A stretch of 16,371 bases of DNA from Planctomycetaceae bacterium (GTDB lineage: Bacteria > Planctomycetota > Planctomycetia > Pirellulales > Pirellulaceae), in contig NYXM01000069.1 of NCBI GenBank assembly GCA_002685655.1, positions 1 to 16,371 on the forward strand, written 5' to 3'. The position numbers were made by a program, and so were the translations under genes. This document shows positions 16,313 to 16,371 of this stretch, piece by piece (the stretch's first letter is position 1; the number at the start of each line of letters is the position of its first letter). The notes under the pieces were generated by a model that saw nothing but the letters and a program-made list of their open reading frames with translations, ran no database searches and was not told the DNA's origin.

Positions 16313-16369
16313 AAAAAAGGCTCTTCTATCATGCTGCGGTTGCAAACAAAGCCGCACGATAGGAGAGCC
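16313..16369 (-). terminator. Rho-independent terminator for a gene beyond the right edge
   Basis: A 51-nt inverted repeat (16319-16369) has outer arms GGCTCTCCTATCGTG and CATGATAGAAGAGCC that pair with one mismatch and one wobble, and further CGG/CCG pairs inside. On the minus strand it is followed directly by six T (16313-16318). This is the expected form for a transcript entering from the right, whose stop codon should lie just outside the window. Confidence 0.8.
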
Positions 16370-16371
16370 AA

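Overview
The window looks like chromosomal DNA from a member of the Planctomycetota, probably Pirellulales-like. The evidence is the gene content: a DUF1559 prepilin-like protein with an H-x9-DG C-terminal motif, an ECF sigma factor followed directly by a Ser/Thr kinase, three large FG-GAP/VCBS proteins ending in ASPIC/UnbV domains, TPR proteins with an N-terminal membrane anchor, and a small beta-sandwich-type lipoprotein. Almost everything reads on the minus strand, so the layout is described from right to left. No rRNA, tRNA, CRISPR array or transposase was seen.

Right edge to 15 kb: a strong minus-strand Rho-independent terminator (16313-16369) presumably ends a gene lying beyond the window. 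A poorly supported short reading frame follows it. A plus-strand six-helix membrane protein (15232-15990) is divergent from the long minus-strand cluster.

Module A (15050-9527): an anchored FG-GAP/ASPIC protein, an anchored TPR protein and a lipoprotein FG-GAP/ASPIC protein are linked by 4-nt ATGA and GTGA stop/start overlaps, so they should be translated as one coupled operon. The first gene carries an in-frame TGA at 13245-13247. The frame stays open and clearly homologous beyond it, supplying the seventh calcium loop and the whole ASPIC domain. A small stem-loop lies just downstream, so selenocysteine insertion is a real possibility beside a nonsense mutation or sequence error.

Middle (9497-7872): a candidate terminator, then a small lipoprotein and the DUF1559 protein, closed by a GC-rich terminator. 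After it come seven perfect-length 15-bp tandem repeats (7741-7845).

Module B (7718-2450): a lipoprotein FG-GAP/ASPIC protein, an anchored TPR protein (23-nt overlap) and a GDPD-SGNH two-enzyme fusion. The fusion gene is frameshifted near 2744, which separates its catalytic Asp/His from the rest of the SGNH domain.

Left part (2449-1): an intergenic region with a 26-bp near-perfect inverted repeat made of nested palindromes, then an ECF-type sigma factor and a zinc-finger Ser/Thr kinase 5 bp apart; the kinase runs off the left edge.

Inference: modules A and B both pair calcium-binding propeller proteins with membrane-anchored TPR scaffolds. All except the sigma/kinase pair look like envelope or surface proteins, and the sigma/kinase pair is a candidate local regulator. 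The substrates and actual role of the cluster cannot be read from the sequence.
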